Source: Candidatus Aminicenantota bacterium
GTDB taxonomy: Bacteria; Acidobacteriota; Aminicenantia; Aminicenantales; Saccharicenantaceae
Assembly (NCBI GenBank): GCA_014360005.1
Contig: JACIYI010000003.1
Location: 178,361-242,360 of the forward strand
Direction: 5' to 3'
DNA: 64,000 nt
Shown: positions 16,025-25,153 of the stretch, in pieces
Layout of the letters: every line of letters starts with the position of its first letter
How positions within the stretch are numbered: the first letter of the stretch is position 1
Notes under the pieces: generated by a model
Seen by the model: only the letters and a program-made list of their open reading frames with translations
Database searches by the model: none
Told to the model about the DNA's origin: nothing
Translations under genes and position numbers: made by a program

Positions 16025-17171
16025 ATTTTATAGTTATCTTGCTTTTCTCCAGTCGCAGTCCATACCGGCTGCCAGCGTATACCTTTATGGAATTAATTGA
16101 TATAAGCGACCAGAGCGTATCGTTATTTAGTTCCTCCTTTAACATCCGGTTAAGCTTGCTTAGGTACTGGCGGCAGACTTCAACCGGAATACCGCTTTTC
16201 CATTTTTTGAGAAACAATTCCCACTTAAATGGCTTTTCCCCAAAAATCCTGGCGTAGTCAGCGGCATACTGTTTTAATTTTTCTAAGCCAAATAGATAAT
16301 TGAGCTCCCGGTAACAATCCTGACAATCAAGGCAATAGTCTTTGTTGGTATAAAGGCAAAAATCAGTTTTTTGCCTCAAAAAAACGGTATAATAAAATAG
16401 CAGACTTGAAGGAAGGATGAGCGTTTTATCGTCAACTTGAACGCGGCGATTAGAAAGATTAAGCGAAACTTCAGGCTGTAAGGCAGAAAGGTCTATTTCC
16501 TTCTGCCCTTCCCTAACTAATTCTCTAAATGATTTCCCCCTTAAATTAAGCTTGCGTCCCAACCGAATAAAGGGTAAATCAGCCAGCATTATTTTAGCCT
16601 GGCTGGTGTTAAGTATTATCTCCTGGCCGTCTCTGGTCTTAATAGAAATATCTCTATCAACTTTGGGTTTAAAATAAAAATCGGGATGAGATTCAAACTC
16701 TGGTGTAACAATAACATGATAGAGCCTATCCCAGGGACGCCCGAATAATTGGAGAGCTGCTCCCAAATAAAAGCTCATAGTCTTACGCCCACCAGCTATG
16801 GAGCAATGAAGGCGAGCTCCCTCGTCTTTAGCTTTTTCTCTTACTAATGAGATAATTAAGTCACCAAGAGCATCGTTATCTTCGTATGAACAAATATCCT
16901 CAACCGCCTTATTGTCTCTGCCAAAGGGTATTAATATATTGGGTTCGTCCAGTTTTATTTCAGGAAGGCTATACTCGGAGATTAAGTTATTCAGGATGTT
17001 CCTTTTTATTAGATTTTCAATTAGTATTTGTTTGCCCAGCACGGTAGTAACGACGTAAATTTCATCTGGGTAAACCGGCGGTCTGGAGAGGGCAAGAGAA
17101 TATATGGTTTCGGTAATGACCTGCGGCGAGGTTCCCACCACAAAAATAAATACTTCCTTCAATTTACCCAT
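16023..17171 (-). CDS. CARF protein of the NE0113/SSO2081 ring-nuclease family with C-terminal extension
   Basis: The N-terminal half has the NE0113-family CARF signatures: VVGTSPQVITETIYSL (residues about 11-26) and HCSIAGGRKTMSFYLGAALQ (from about 122), followed by FGRPWDRLYHV. SSO2081-type members cleave cyclic tetra-adenylate. The last roughly 160 residues are an extension with a strand-helix segment (VQVDDKTLILPSSLLFYYTVFL) that could be a winged helix, and a C-x7-C-x2-C-x2-C cluster. No HEPN R-x4-H motif is visible. I start at the ATG at 17171 (382 residues). The upstream TTG at 17210 has no ribosome-binding site and encodes low-complexity residues. It precedes cas10 on the same strand but is separated by the operator, so it may be its own unit. 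The role as nuclease, regulator or both is unresolved. Confidence 0.82.
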   Translation of the reverse strand: MGKLKEVFIFVVGTSPQVITETIYSLALSRPPVYPDEIYVVTTVLGKQILIENLIKRNILNNLISEYSLPEIKLDEPNILIPFGRDNKAVEDICSYEDNDALGDLIISLVREKAKDEGARLHCSIAGGRKTMSFYLGAALQLFGRPWDRLYHVIVTPEFESHPDFYFKPKVDRDISIKTRDGQEIILNTSQAKIMLADLPFIRLGRKLNLRGKSFRELVREGQKEIDLSALQPEVSLNLSNRRVQVDDKTLILPSSLLFYYTVFLRQKTDFCLYTNKDYCLDCQDCYRELNYLFGLEKLKQYAADYARIFGEKPFKWELFLKKWKSGIPVEVCRQYLSKLNRMLKEELNNDTLWSLISINSIKVYAGSRYGLRLEKSKITIK

Positions 17172-17384
17172 TAAGCCGTAAATTTTATTGAAGATTTTAT
17201 TAAAAATCAAAATGAACTAAAAAGTCAAGCAAAGTTGGCTTGAAAATTACCCTCAGCCATATGAACAAGCTTATTACCAAAGAAAATTGATCAGCAATAG
17301 ATAATCTGATTATTTACTTTTTAAAATTAATCAAAAGATAATATCTTCCGACTTATAATCTGCAATATTTTTACAGTTATTTTT

Positions 17385-17819
17385 TCAGTCTTTGATAAAC
17401 ATCTTCACGTAGTCCAGGTTGCTCTGGAGTTTCAGCCTGCAGTCCTCGGTGGCCTCGGCTATGGCCAGTCCCTCTTCCAGCAGCTTTTTGGCCGGCGCCA
17501 GGTCGGTTGAGGAATCCTGCTTGTGCTGCTTGATGATCATGTAGGCAGCGTTGTTCTTGCCCCAGGCCACTAAATCCATGCGGCCCAGCCCTTCAGCCTG
17601 CCTGATGTATTCAAGGTAATACTGGAGCGCCCGGGTATAATCGCCTTCGGCGTCATATTTCTCGGCGCTGGCCTTGGCTTCTCTCCAGTTATCCCAGGAA
17701 ACCGGCAACTGGCTGACCTGCTGCTCTTCCTGTTCCTGGGCCACCAGCCGCGGCGCCAGGAATAACAGGCTACCCAGAAACATAAAAACTACCAGTCCGG
17801 CAAAGGTTCTTTTTCTCAT
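17385..17819 (-). CDS. Secreted TPR-like protein of unknown function
   Basis: The start is taken as the ATG at 17819, preceded by a GGAGGAGGG ribosome-binding site. An upstream in-frame ATG overlaps that site. The N-terminus is a signal peptide (RKRTFAGLVVFMFLGSLLF...APRLVAQ) and the mature part of about 110 residues is helical with a TPR-like unit (AEKYDAEGDYTRALQYYLEYI). No catalytic motif is visible. It lies 55 bp before the S46 peptidase gene on the same strand in transcription order reversed, so it is downstream-independent of the CRISPR locus. It is the first G+C-rich gene after the A+T-rich locus. Confidence 0.7.
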   Translation of the reverse strand: MRKRTFAGLVVFMFLGSLLFLAPRLVAQEQEEQQVSQLPVSWDNWREAKASAEKYDAEGDYTRALQYYLEYIRQAEGLGRMDLVAWGKNNAAYMIIKQHKQDSSTDLAPAKKLLEEGLAIAEATEDCRLKLQSNLDYVKMFIKD

Positions 17820-17892
17820 AATCCTGCCCTCCTCCATATTTTTATTATATATAAAATAACTCAGGCTTCTTAAATTTAGTCGGGCCAGGCCC

Positions 17893-20067
17893 CTATTTCA
17901 GGCCGATTTCTTCCAGCAGGTGCCCGGCCCCGGCGAATTCTTTCAGTATCCACAGGATGTACCTGATATCCACCCCTATTGACCGGCTGAACTTATGGCT
18001 CCAGGTAAAATCGTTGATGGTGGCTTCCCAGGCCCGGTCGAAATTCACCCCGACCAGGTGTCCGTCGGCATCAATGATGGGGCTGCCGGAGTTCCCACCG
18101 GTGGTATCGGTGCTGTAGAGCAGGCAAACCGGGATGGTCTCCAGGTCGGGATTGATAAACCGTCCGAAGTTTTTCTGACTGATTAGCTGCAGGAGGGCTG
18201 GCGGCGTATTGAACGGTTCCTGTCCAGTAGTCTTTTCCAGTATGCCCTGGACCGTGGTGAAAGGCCGGTAATAGATGGCGTCCTGCGGCTCATAACCTTC
18301 CACCCGGCCGTAGGTCAGACGCAGGGTGCTGTTGGCATCAGGAATGAACTGTTTGCCCAGGAATTCCTGGCGTACGTCGACCAGTTTGGCCTGCAGTTCA
18401 TCCAGCTGTCCTTTCCGGGTCCGATTGGTTTCTTCCATCTTCTTGTATTCCGGGTAAAGGGCCAGCGCCAGCTGCAGCAGCGGGTCAGACATCTGCTTGA
18501 TTTGGTCGGGTTTCTTATCCCAGAGGCTCCTGACAAACTCCGGGTCGTGCATTCTGGTGGTGTTGAAAAGCTCATCCACTACCGCTTCCAGGTTGCCACC
18601 CGCGGTGGCCAGCTTCTCCAGCCCTTCAATCTTCTGAGCCTCAGGCAGGGCCAGGGCTTTGGCCAGCAACTCCTTGAAAATTGCCCGGTCGGTCGGCAGG
18701 TAAAAATTGGTGCCCAGGCTCAGGGCCAGTCGCTGCCTGGTCTGGTTGAAATTCCGGTCCATGTAGGCAGCGTTTCTTTCCAGGTCCGGCTTCTGGCGTT
18801 CGATGGCCGCTTCCAGCACGGTCAGGGCATTCTGGAAGAGGATGACCGACCGCCGCAGGTTATCCAGCACAAACACCCGGGGATATTCCAGACCCAGGTC
18901 GCCATAAATTTTCTCCAGCCCGGCCAGGACCTGGCCGTAAGCCGCCCGACGCCTGGGGTCAGCCTGGATGAATTCCTGGAGAGCCGCTCCCTCCTGGCGC
19001 TTCTGGGCTAAGTAATTAAGGCGTCTGAGGCCGGCCAGCTTGCCACGGTAATTTTTCATGGTGTTGGCCAGGCCTTTAATCCGGGCGTCGTGTTTGAGGG
19101 CAATTTCCCGGCTGGTCTTGCCCATCTCTTCCATGAGTTTTATCTGCCATTCGTACCAGTCGGCCACGGCTGGCATCCGAACATTCTGCTCGTAGGCAAT
19201 GTAGCTGGCCGGCAGGTGCCGGTAGGTACGGCCAGGATACCCGAGCAAAAAAACGAAATCGCCCTCCCGGGCGCCGTAAGGATTCACTTTAAGGTAGGTG
19301 CGCGGTTTGTAAGGAACATTCTTTTCGCTGTATTCGGCCGGCTTCCCGTCAGGAGCTACGTAGGCCCGCATCAGGGTGAAATCGCCGGTATGGCGCGGCC
19401 ACATCCAGTTGTCGTCTTCCCCGCCGAAATTGCCTATGGCCAGTGGCGGCACATAAACCAGCCTGATGTCACGCAGCACGGTATAGAGAAAAAGCCAGTA
19501 GGTCTTTCCGGGGAACATTTCGGCCACTTCGGCTCGTTTGCCGGGATTTTCCTTTTCGGCGCGGGCGATGATTTTCTTGATTTGTTGCTCTATGGCTCTG
19601 GTCCGCTCGGCGTAGGACATATTTCTTTTGACTGCGCCCAGGATTTCGGCCGAAACATCCCGGAAAGATTCGGTGATGCGAGCGGTGCGACCGGCGGCTG
19701 GAATTTCCTCGGCTCTGGTCCTGGCCAGGAAGCCATTCTTCAGGTAATCTCTTTCCGGGGTGCTAACCGCCACCACCGAGCCAAAAGCCACGTGGTGATT
19801 GGTGATGATGAGCCCGTCGGGTGAGATAAAAGAACCGGTAGCCCCGACCCCAACTACGGCGTACAGCAGGCTCTGCCTGGCCGGGTCATAGATTAGAGCC
19901 GGGTCCAGCCGCAGTCCTTTTTCCTGCAGGTTGAGCCGCGGCAGTTCGCTCAACGGCCACATCCCCTCGTCAGCTGGAAGGCCAGCTGCCAGGGCCAGAA
20001 TCGCCAGTATCATAACCAGGGCAAATAGCGCTGCCCTGGAACGCCTAATTCTTGATTTCCTGTTCAT
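17893..20067 (-). CDS. S46-family dipeptidyl-peptidase, DPP11-like
   Basis: S46 peptidases are periplasmic serine exopeptidases that release dipeptides from oligopeptides. The 724-residue protein has a signal peptide, the catalytic His in ISPDGLIITNHHVAFG (about residue 91), a DDNWMWPRHTGDF segment with the expected acidic residue, and the catalytic Ser at about 660 in TGGNSGSPIIDADG. In characterised members, the residue 18 positions after the Ser sets specificity: Arg in the Asp/Glu-specific DPP11, Gly in DPP7. Here it is Arg (R678 in NFDRAWE), which suggests preference for acidic P1 residues. This fits the peptide and amino-acid theme of the following genes. Family is secure and specificity is inferred. 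Confidence 0.92.
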   Translation of the reverse strand: MNRKSRIRRSRAALFALVMILAILALAAGLPADEGMWPLSELPRLNLQEKGLRLDPALIYDPARQSLLYAVVGVGATGSFISPDGLIITNHHVAFGSVVAVSTPERDYLKNGFLARTRAEEIPAAGRTARITESFRDVSAEILGAVKRNMSYAERTRAIEQQIKKIIARAEKENPGKRAEVAEMFPGKTYWLFLYTVLRDIRLVYVPPLAIGNFGGEDDNWMWPRHTGDFTLMRAYVAPDGKPAEYSEKNVPYKPRTYLKVNPYGAREGDFVFLLGYPGRTYRHLPASYIAYEQNVRMPAVADWYEWQIKLMEEMGKTSREIALKHDARIKGLANTMKNYRGKLAGLRRLNYLAQKRQEGAALQEFIQADPRRRAAYGQVLAGLEKIYGDLGLEYPRVFVLDNLRRSVILFQNALTVLEAAIERQKPDLERNAAYMDRNFNQTRQRLALSLGTNFYLPTDRAIFKELLAKALALPEAQKIEGLEKLATAGGNLEAVVDELFNTTRMHDPEFVRSLWDKKPDQIKQMSDPLLQLALALYPEYKKMEETNRTRKGQLDELQAKLVDVRQEFLGKQFIPDANSTLRLTYGRVEGYEPQDAIYYRPFTTVQGILEKTTGQEPFNTPPALLQLISQKNFGRFINPDLETIPVCLLYSTDTTGGNSGSPIIDADGHLVGVNFDRAWEATINDFTWSHKFSRSIGVDIRYILWILKEFAGAGHLLEEIGLK

Positions 20068-20298
20068 TTTTTTCTCCTGTTCAGGGTCGATTGTTTTCCT
20101 GCCAAATCTTCATCTCGCCAGCCTGACCAGATGTCAGGTGGCTCAGCTTTGTCAGAACCTACTCTCAGTTTACATAATTAGCGGTTGGCTGGTCAACGAT
20201 CTGAAGACCAGGCAGCCTGGAGTGTATTATCGGCCAATTTTGATTCAGAGAACTTTTTACTCAAAAAAAGAGATTCTAACCAAAAAAGATTACACTTT

Positions 20299-21291
20299 TC
20301 AGTTTTTGACGGTATGACCGGAGAAACTGGCGTCGCCGGTCAAGCAGAGAAAGAGACTCGCCAGAGCCGCATCCTGAACGCCAAGGCCGGTCAGGTCAGC
20401 CACAGAAATTTCCTCGTCTGATTGCCGGCCCGGCTTAAGCCCTAAAATAATTTCGCCGATTTCTCCGCTGATTTTGCTTTCCTCAATCAGGCCCGCTTCT
20501 AAAGCCTGGTGTACTTCCCCCAGCCGTTTACACTGAGCCAGTGAATCACAGAAAAGACGGTCAGCTCTGGCCAGCACTTCCGGGTAAAGCTCCTGTTTAT
20601 CCGGGCCGTCTGAACCCATAGCCGTGATATGGACCCCTGGTTTAAGCCATTCAGCCCGGACAATCGGTTGCCGGCTCGGGGTGGCGGTGATGATAACATC
20701 AGCTTCTTTTACCGCTTGCTCGGCCGAAGCAGCCGGTCTGAACTCCACCACCGGAAAAGCGCTTTTCATGTCCTCAACGTACTTCCTGACATTTTCCGGG
20801 TGGCGACTCCAGACCGAGACTTCCTTGAAGTTTCGGACTTCGGCCAGGGCCTGGAGCTGAAACCTGGCCTGAACACCAGAGCCAATAACCGCCACCTTCT
20901 CAATTTTTTCCTTAGACAGGTACCTGGCGGCTACCGCTCCGGCCGCCGCCGTCCGCAATTCGGTCAGGTAGCCTTTATCCAGAAGGATGGCGGCCAGTTC
21001 TCCCGTTTTAGCCCGGAACACCAGCATCAACCCGTTGCCCACGGGCAGTCCGAGGCCGGGATTCTGGTAAAAACCTGAAGCTACTTTGATGACGTAATAT
21101 TCCTGACCTTTAAGGTAAGCAGCTTTAACGTGCACTTCACCCTGAAACTCTGGCAGGTCCAGGTTGATGACCCCGGGCAGTACGGCCTGGCCCGAGCTGT
21201 AAGCGGCAAAAGAACTTTCTACTGCTTCAATGGCTGCTTGTAAATTGACCAGCTTTTTTATTTCCTGTTCCAAGTAAAGATTGACGTCCAT
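20299..21291 (-). CDS. Ornithine cyclodeaminase/mu-crystallin family protein
   Basis: This 330-residue NAD(P)-binding protein has the family Rossmann motif VIGSGVQARFQLQAL near residue 140, the conserved LPVGNGLMLVFRAKTGEL segment before it, a MGSDGPDKQEL segment and DLTGLGVQDAALASL near the C-terminus. Members convert ornithine to proline or reduce cyclic imines (ketimines), and sequence alone does not separate these. It is 15 bp downstream of the MscS-type gene and near a hydroxyproline dehydratase, whose product pyrroline-5-carboxylate is also turned into proline. A role in proline metabolism is therefore plausible but unproven. Confidence 0.85.
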   Translation of the reverse strand: MDVNLYLEQEIKKLVNLQAAIEAVESSFAAYSSGQAVLPGVINLDLPEFQGEVHVKAAYLKGQEYYVIKVASGFYQNPGLGLPVGNGLMLVFRAKTGELAAILLDKGYLTELRTAAAGAVAARYLSKEKIEKVAVIGSGVQARFQLQALAEVRNFKEVSVWSRHPENVRKYVEDMKSAFPVVEFRPAASAEQAVKEADVIITATPSRQPIVRAEWLKPGVHITAMGSDGPDKQELYPEVLARADRLFCDSLAQCKRLGEVHQALEAGLIEESKISGEIGEIILGLKPGRQSDEEISVADLTGLGVQDAALASLFLCLTGDASFSGHTVKN

Positions 21292-21306
21292 TAGACTGTC
21301 ACCGGA

Positions 21307-22209
21307 TTAATTCCCGGCCCGGTCAGGGTTTTCGACCCTGATGGGCAGCGGGGCCGATTTACCGGCCTTATCCTGTCCGATAAACATGGTCAGGTGCGGG
21401 AATGGTATGGAAATCCCCTGACGATCAAAGGCCATCTTAAGTCGGCGGTTGAATTCCCGGGCCACCTGCCATTGCTTGGCCGGCTTAGTGGTGGTCCTGG
21501 CCTTAATTATCACGGCTGAATCTCCGAACTGGTCAAGACCTAAAACTTCAAGTGGCTCCAGGATGTAGCTGCCAAATTCCGGCTCAGCCCGCAGCTCTTC
21601 ATCTACCTTCCTCATCGTGGCAATAACTTCGTCTACATTCTCAAAATAGCTGACACCGATGTCAAAAACGAAACGACTGAAATCCTTGGTCATATTGGTC
21701 ACAGTGTCGATTAACCCATTGGGAATGTAATGGACATTCCCTTCTAAATCGCGCAGCACAGTCATCTTGAGAGTTACCGCTTCAACGGCTCCACCTTGCC
21801 CGGCTACCCTGACCACATCGCCCACCCTGATCTGATCCCAGAGGATTATGAAAAAGCCGTTGATGACATCCTTGATCAGCGATTGAGCGGCAAAGCCCAC
21901 AGCCAGACCGGCCACTCCGGCCGTGGCTAGAATGGGAGCGATTTGAATATCCAGAGCCCCCAGTATGGTCATAACGGCAATGACCAGGACTACTACCCTC
22001 AGGAATTGATTAATCAAGTTGGACAGGGTTCTTGCTCTTTTCAGCGACTCTTCATCCTCCCGGCCTTTCAGGAAAATTTTCTCCAGGCGCCGGCTTAAAA
22101 CCCGGCAGATTCGCAGAAGGATCAGAACCGCCCCGATAATCAACAGAATCTTGAGACCGGTAGTGATTAACCAGGTTACCGCCTTCTGGATTATTTCTGG
22201 TGTGAACAT
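21307..22209 (-). CDS. Small-conductance mechanosensitive channel, MscS family
   Basis: MscS channels open under membrane tension to release solutes. The 300-residue protein has an N-terminal membrane helix (ITTGLKILLIIGAVLILLRI), two more segments, and the pore-lining TM3 region with many Gly and Ala (ATAGVAGLAVGFAAQSLIKDVINGFFI). The MscS beta domain follows (VGDVVRVAGQGGAVEAVTLKMTVLRD), then a C-terminal alpha/beta domain. An AAGGAGG ribosome-binding site precedes the ATG. It is followed after 15 bp by the ornithine cyclodeaminase-like gene. Confidence 0.93.
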   Translation of the reverse strand: MFTPEIIQKAVTWLITTGLKILLIIGAVLILLRICRVLSRRLEKIFLKGREDEESLKRARTLSNLINQFLRVVVLVIAVMTILGALDIQIAPILATAGVAGLAVGFAAQSLIKDVINGFFIILWDQIRVGDVVRVAGQGGAVEAVTLKMTVLRDLEGNVHYIPNGLIDTVTNMTKDFSRFVFDIGVSYFENVDEVIATMRKVDEELRAEPEFGSYILEPLEVLGLDQFGDSAVIIKARTTTKPAKQWQVAREFNRRLKMAFDRQGISIPFPHLTMFIGQDKAGKSAPLPIRVENPDRAGN

Positions 22210-22787
22210 TTAAGCCTCCTTTTGTTTTTTTCTCCTGCTTAAATTTTAATCAAAAAACTGATGCTATCCTAACAGAAATTTATTTTTGCTTGGCCTCCAT
22301 GATGTTCAGACTCCGCTTCTTGACTTTAGCTGATACCCAAAGCCTCCAGACCCCTGGCCTTAAGCAGAGAACCGCCGAAGGAATCAAGGAAAAAACGGAG
22401 GCCAGGGCCTCCAAGGTGCCCGCCGCTTAACCGGGATTCAGCCCTGAATCCTTTTCATTGATGAAAATAAATTTAGTACACCGGGCTGGCCAATTGAAAT
22501 CTTTTAAAAATATGGCCCAGCGATACAGCGAGACAATTCAGAACAAAATGTTATTTCTCAAACGGTTTTAAGAAGAAAATACCGAGCGCCGTCGCGGATT
22601 AAAAAGGTTTTTCGGGCTTTTTCTAAGATGGAACATTGAACATTGATGCTTTTAATTATCCAGGCGCGAAAACAGGGCTCGACCACCTGGATTATTAACT
22701 GGAAATCTGAGGGAAATGGCTTGTGTTGTGGTGGAATCGACCCGGTCTCCCTTGCCCATTCACTGCTAATCTTATCCGCCAGCGTAC
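22210..22787. other. Intergenic region, 578 bp
   Basis: No convincing gene or RNA was recognised. It includes the ribosome-binding site of the MscS gene at its left end and a compact hairpin at 22434-22451 (GGATTCAG, CC, CTGAATCC) followed by TTTTC, which could act as a terminator on the + strand. A second G+C-rich inverted repeat lies near 22395-22415 (GGAGGCC...GGCCTCC). Confidence 0.5.
22434..22456 (+). terminator. Possible hairpin terminator
   Basis: An 8-bp perfect stem with a 2-base loop is followed by TTTTC. The short T run and the lack of an upstream + strand gene make this weak. It may also serve as a structural element between the two leftward units. Confidence 0.3.
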
Positions 22788-25151
22788 CTAAAATCCCTGG
22801 TGCTCGGTGCGGCGGATGATTTCGTCCTGGAGCTCCTTGGCGCAGTCCACGAAATAATCGCTGTAGCCGGCCACCCGGACAATCAGGTCACGGTATTTCT
22901 CCGGATGCTTCTGAGCCTCCCGCAGGGTTTCGGCCGTGACCACGTTGAACTGAACATGGTGTCCCATCAGCTTGAAATATGCCCGGATCAGGTCCTTGAG
23001 CTTGACCAGGCCTTCTTCTTCGGCCAGAAGCTGGGGGGTGAATTTCTGGTTGAGCAGTGTTCCGCCCGTCCTGACATGGTCAATCTTTCCGGCTGACTTT
23101 ATGACTGCTGTCGGGCCCTTCCTATCCATGCCCTGGACCGGAGAGATGCCCTCGGACAGCGGTTCCTGGGCCAGCCGCCCGTCGGGAGTGGCTCCGGTCA
23201 CCCGGCCAAAATAGACATGAACAGTGGTCGGCAGCAGGTTAATCCGGTAGGTTCCGCCGCAGACTGTCGGCCGCCCATCCACCATCTTGAAGAACAGCTC
23301 AAAGACCAGGCGGGCCAGGTCATCGGCGTAATCATCATCGTTGCCGTACTTGGGCGTTTTATTGATGAAGCGGTCGCGCAGCCTCTCATGACCCTGGAAA
23401 TTCTGGGACAAAGCCCTGAGCAATTCGTCCATGGCCACGGTTTTCCGGTCATAAACGTGGTATTTAACCGAAGTCAGGATATCGGTAATCGAGCCCAGGC
23501 CCACGCCCTGGATGTACCTGGTGTTGTAACGGGCCCCGCCGTTGTGGTAATCCCGTCCCTTCTTCACGCAATCATCGATGAACAGCGACAGGAAGGGCGC
23601 CGGCAGGTAGTCGGCATACAATTTTTCGATGACGTTGTTGCCGCGGATTTTGATGTCTATAAAATAACGCAGCTGTTTTTCGAAGGCCTGCAGCAACTCC
23701 TCAAAAGTCTGGAAGTTTCTCGGGTCGCCGGTTTCCAGCCCAATTTTTTTCCCGGTGCGGGGGTCAAGTCCGTTGTTCAGGGTGATTTCGAAAACCTTGG
23801 GAATGTTGAAATAGCCAGTCAGGATGTAAGCTTCCGCCCCGAAAGCCCCGGCTTCAACACAGCCACTGGAACCGCCCTTTCGGGCATCCTCCACGCTTTT
23901 CCCCTGCCGCACCAGTTCCTGAACGATGGCCTCGGTGTTGAAGATAGAAGGCTGGCCGAAACCGGTCCTGACGATTTTCAGAGCCCGCAGCAGCAGGGCA
24001 TCGGGGTTCTTGGCGCTAACCTGGACCATGGAACTCGGCTGCAGCAACCGCATTTCCTCGATTACGTCCAGAATCAGGAAGGAAAGCTCGTTGACCCCAT
24101 CGCGGCCATCCGGTCTCAAACCACCGATGTTAATCAGGGCAAAATCGGTGTAAGTGCCGCTCTCCTCCGCCGTCACCCCAACCTTGGGCGGGGCCGGCTG
24201 GTTGTTGAACTTTACCCAGAGAGCCTGGAGCAATTCCTTGGCTTTCTCCGGGTCCAACGTCCCATCTTCCAGTCCTTTTTTATAAAAAGGATAAAGATGC
24301 TGGTCCAGACGCCCGGGATTGAAAGAATCCCAGGTGTTATATTCGGTGGTTACCCCAACATGCACAAACCAGTAATACTGCAGCGCTTCCCAGAAATCCC
24401 GCGGGGCTCTGGCCGGCACCCAGTCGCAGACCTCAGCAATTTTTTCCAGTTCTCTTTTCCGCTGCGGGTCTTTTTCCCCTGCGGCCATCTGCCGGGCCAG
24501 CTCGGCGTGGCGGCGGGCATAGGTAATCAGGGCCCGGGCGCAGATGGCCATGGCCTTGAGCTCTTCCTGCCTGTCGAGAGCTTCAGGGTCGTTGAAGAAA
24601 TCAAGCCGGCCCTGCGAGGCCTCGATATCCTTAATGATATCCAGTAAGCCCTGGTGATATATCTTATCGCCGAGAACAGTATGCCCGGGGGCTCTCTGCT
24701 CCATAAATTCGGTGAAAATCCCGGCTTCGTAGGCTGCCTTCCACTCGGGAGTCATCTCGGCGAAAATTCTCTCCCGCATCGAACGTCCACGCCAGAAGGG
24801 AATGATTTCGTCATGGTAAAGCCGCAGGGTTTCCTCGTCAACAGCATAGGAAGTCTTGGGCCGGGAATTGAGCGTTTCCAGGTCTTCCAGGCTGTGACAG
24901 CAGACTTCGGGATAGGTCGGGGTAGCCTTGTGGGCCGGTCCGCGCTCGCCGACGATCAACTCGCCTTCGTCAATGAAGATGGCCTTCTGCTCCATCAGGG
25001 CCTGGAAGACCAGGGCCCGCTGCACCGGGATGGAAGCCCGCTGCACCTCGGGCCGGCGGTAGGCTTCGGTTACAATCCTGGCCCTTTCGGGAGAAATGCT
25101 CGGCCTGGTGTTTAACGATTGTTCCCTTAACTTTTTTATTCTGTCGTTCAT
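22788..25151 (-). CDS. hypD: Glycyl-radical trans-4-hydroxy-L-proline dehydratase
   Basis: HypD removes water from trans-4-hydroxyproline to give pyrroline-5-carboxylate, letting anaerobes use collagen-type peptides. The 787-residue protein has the thiyl Cys C431 and Glu E433 (GSSGCVEAGAFG) and the glycyl-radical Gly G762 (RVAGYSDYF). Active-site residues recalled for the Clostridioides difficile enzyme (F152, H160, D278, S334, D339, C434, E436, Y450, G765) all appear here at a constant offset of minus 3: F149, H157, D275, S331, D336, C431, E433, Y447 and G762. That pattern separates it from pyruvate formate-lyase and other dehydratases. It starts 2 bp after its activase, with GGGGAGG as ribosome-binding site. 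The residue numbers of the reference enzyme are from memory. Confidence 0.9.
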   Translation of the reverse strand: MNDRIKKLREQSLNTRPSISPERARIVTEAYRRPEVQRASIPVQRALVFQALMEQKAIFIDEGELIVGERGPAHKATPTYPEVCCHSLEDLETLNSRPKTSYAVDEETLRLYHDEIIPFWRGRSMRERIFAEMTPEWKAAYEAGIFTEFMEQRAPGHTVLGDKIYHQGLLDIIKDIEASQGRLDFFNDPEALDRQEELKAMAICARALITYARRHAELARQMAAGEKDPQRKRELEKIAEVCDWVPARAPRDFWEALQYYWFVHVGVTTEYNTWDSFNPGRLDQHLYPFYKKGLEDGTLDPEKAKELLQALWVKFNNQPAPPKVGVTAEESGTYTDFALINIGGLRPDGRDGVNELSFLILDVIEEMRLLQPSSMVQVSAKNPDALLLRALKIVRTGFGQPSIFNTEAIVQELVRQGKSVEDARKGGSSGCVEAGAFGAEAYILTGYFNIPKVFEITLNNGLDPRTGKKIGLETGDPRNFQTFEELLQAFEKQLRYFIDIKIRGNNVIEKLYADYLPAPFLSLFIDDCVKKGRDYHNGGARYNTRYIQGVGLGSITDILTSVKYHVYDRKTVAMDELLRALSQNFQGHERLRDRFINKTPKYGNDDDYADDLARLVFELFFKMVDGRPTVCGGTYRINLLPTTVHVYFGRVTGATPDGRLAQEPLSEGISPVQGMDRKGPTAVIKSAGKIDHVRTGGTLLNQKFTPQLLAEEEGLVKLKDLIRAYFKLMGHHVQFNVVTAETLREAQKHPEKYRDLIVRVAGYSDYFVDCAKELQDEIIRRTEHQGF

Positions 25152-25153
25152 CT

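Noticed and set aside
22210..22787. Possible structured RNA or riboswitch
   Set aside because: Only one short hairpin and one G+C-rich inverted repeat were seen. No known riboswitch consensus was recognised.
23217..24647. Long + strand ORF of 476 codons opposite hypD
   Set aside because: It is a shadow frame of a G+C-rich gene. The minus strand encodes a full-length glycyl-radical enzyme with all catalytic residues.
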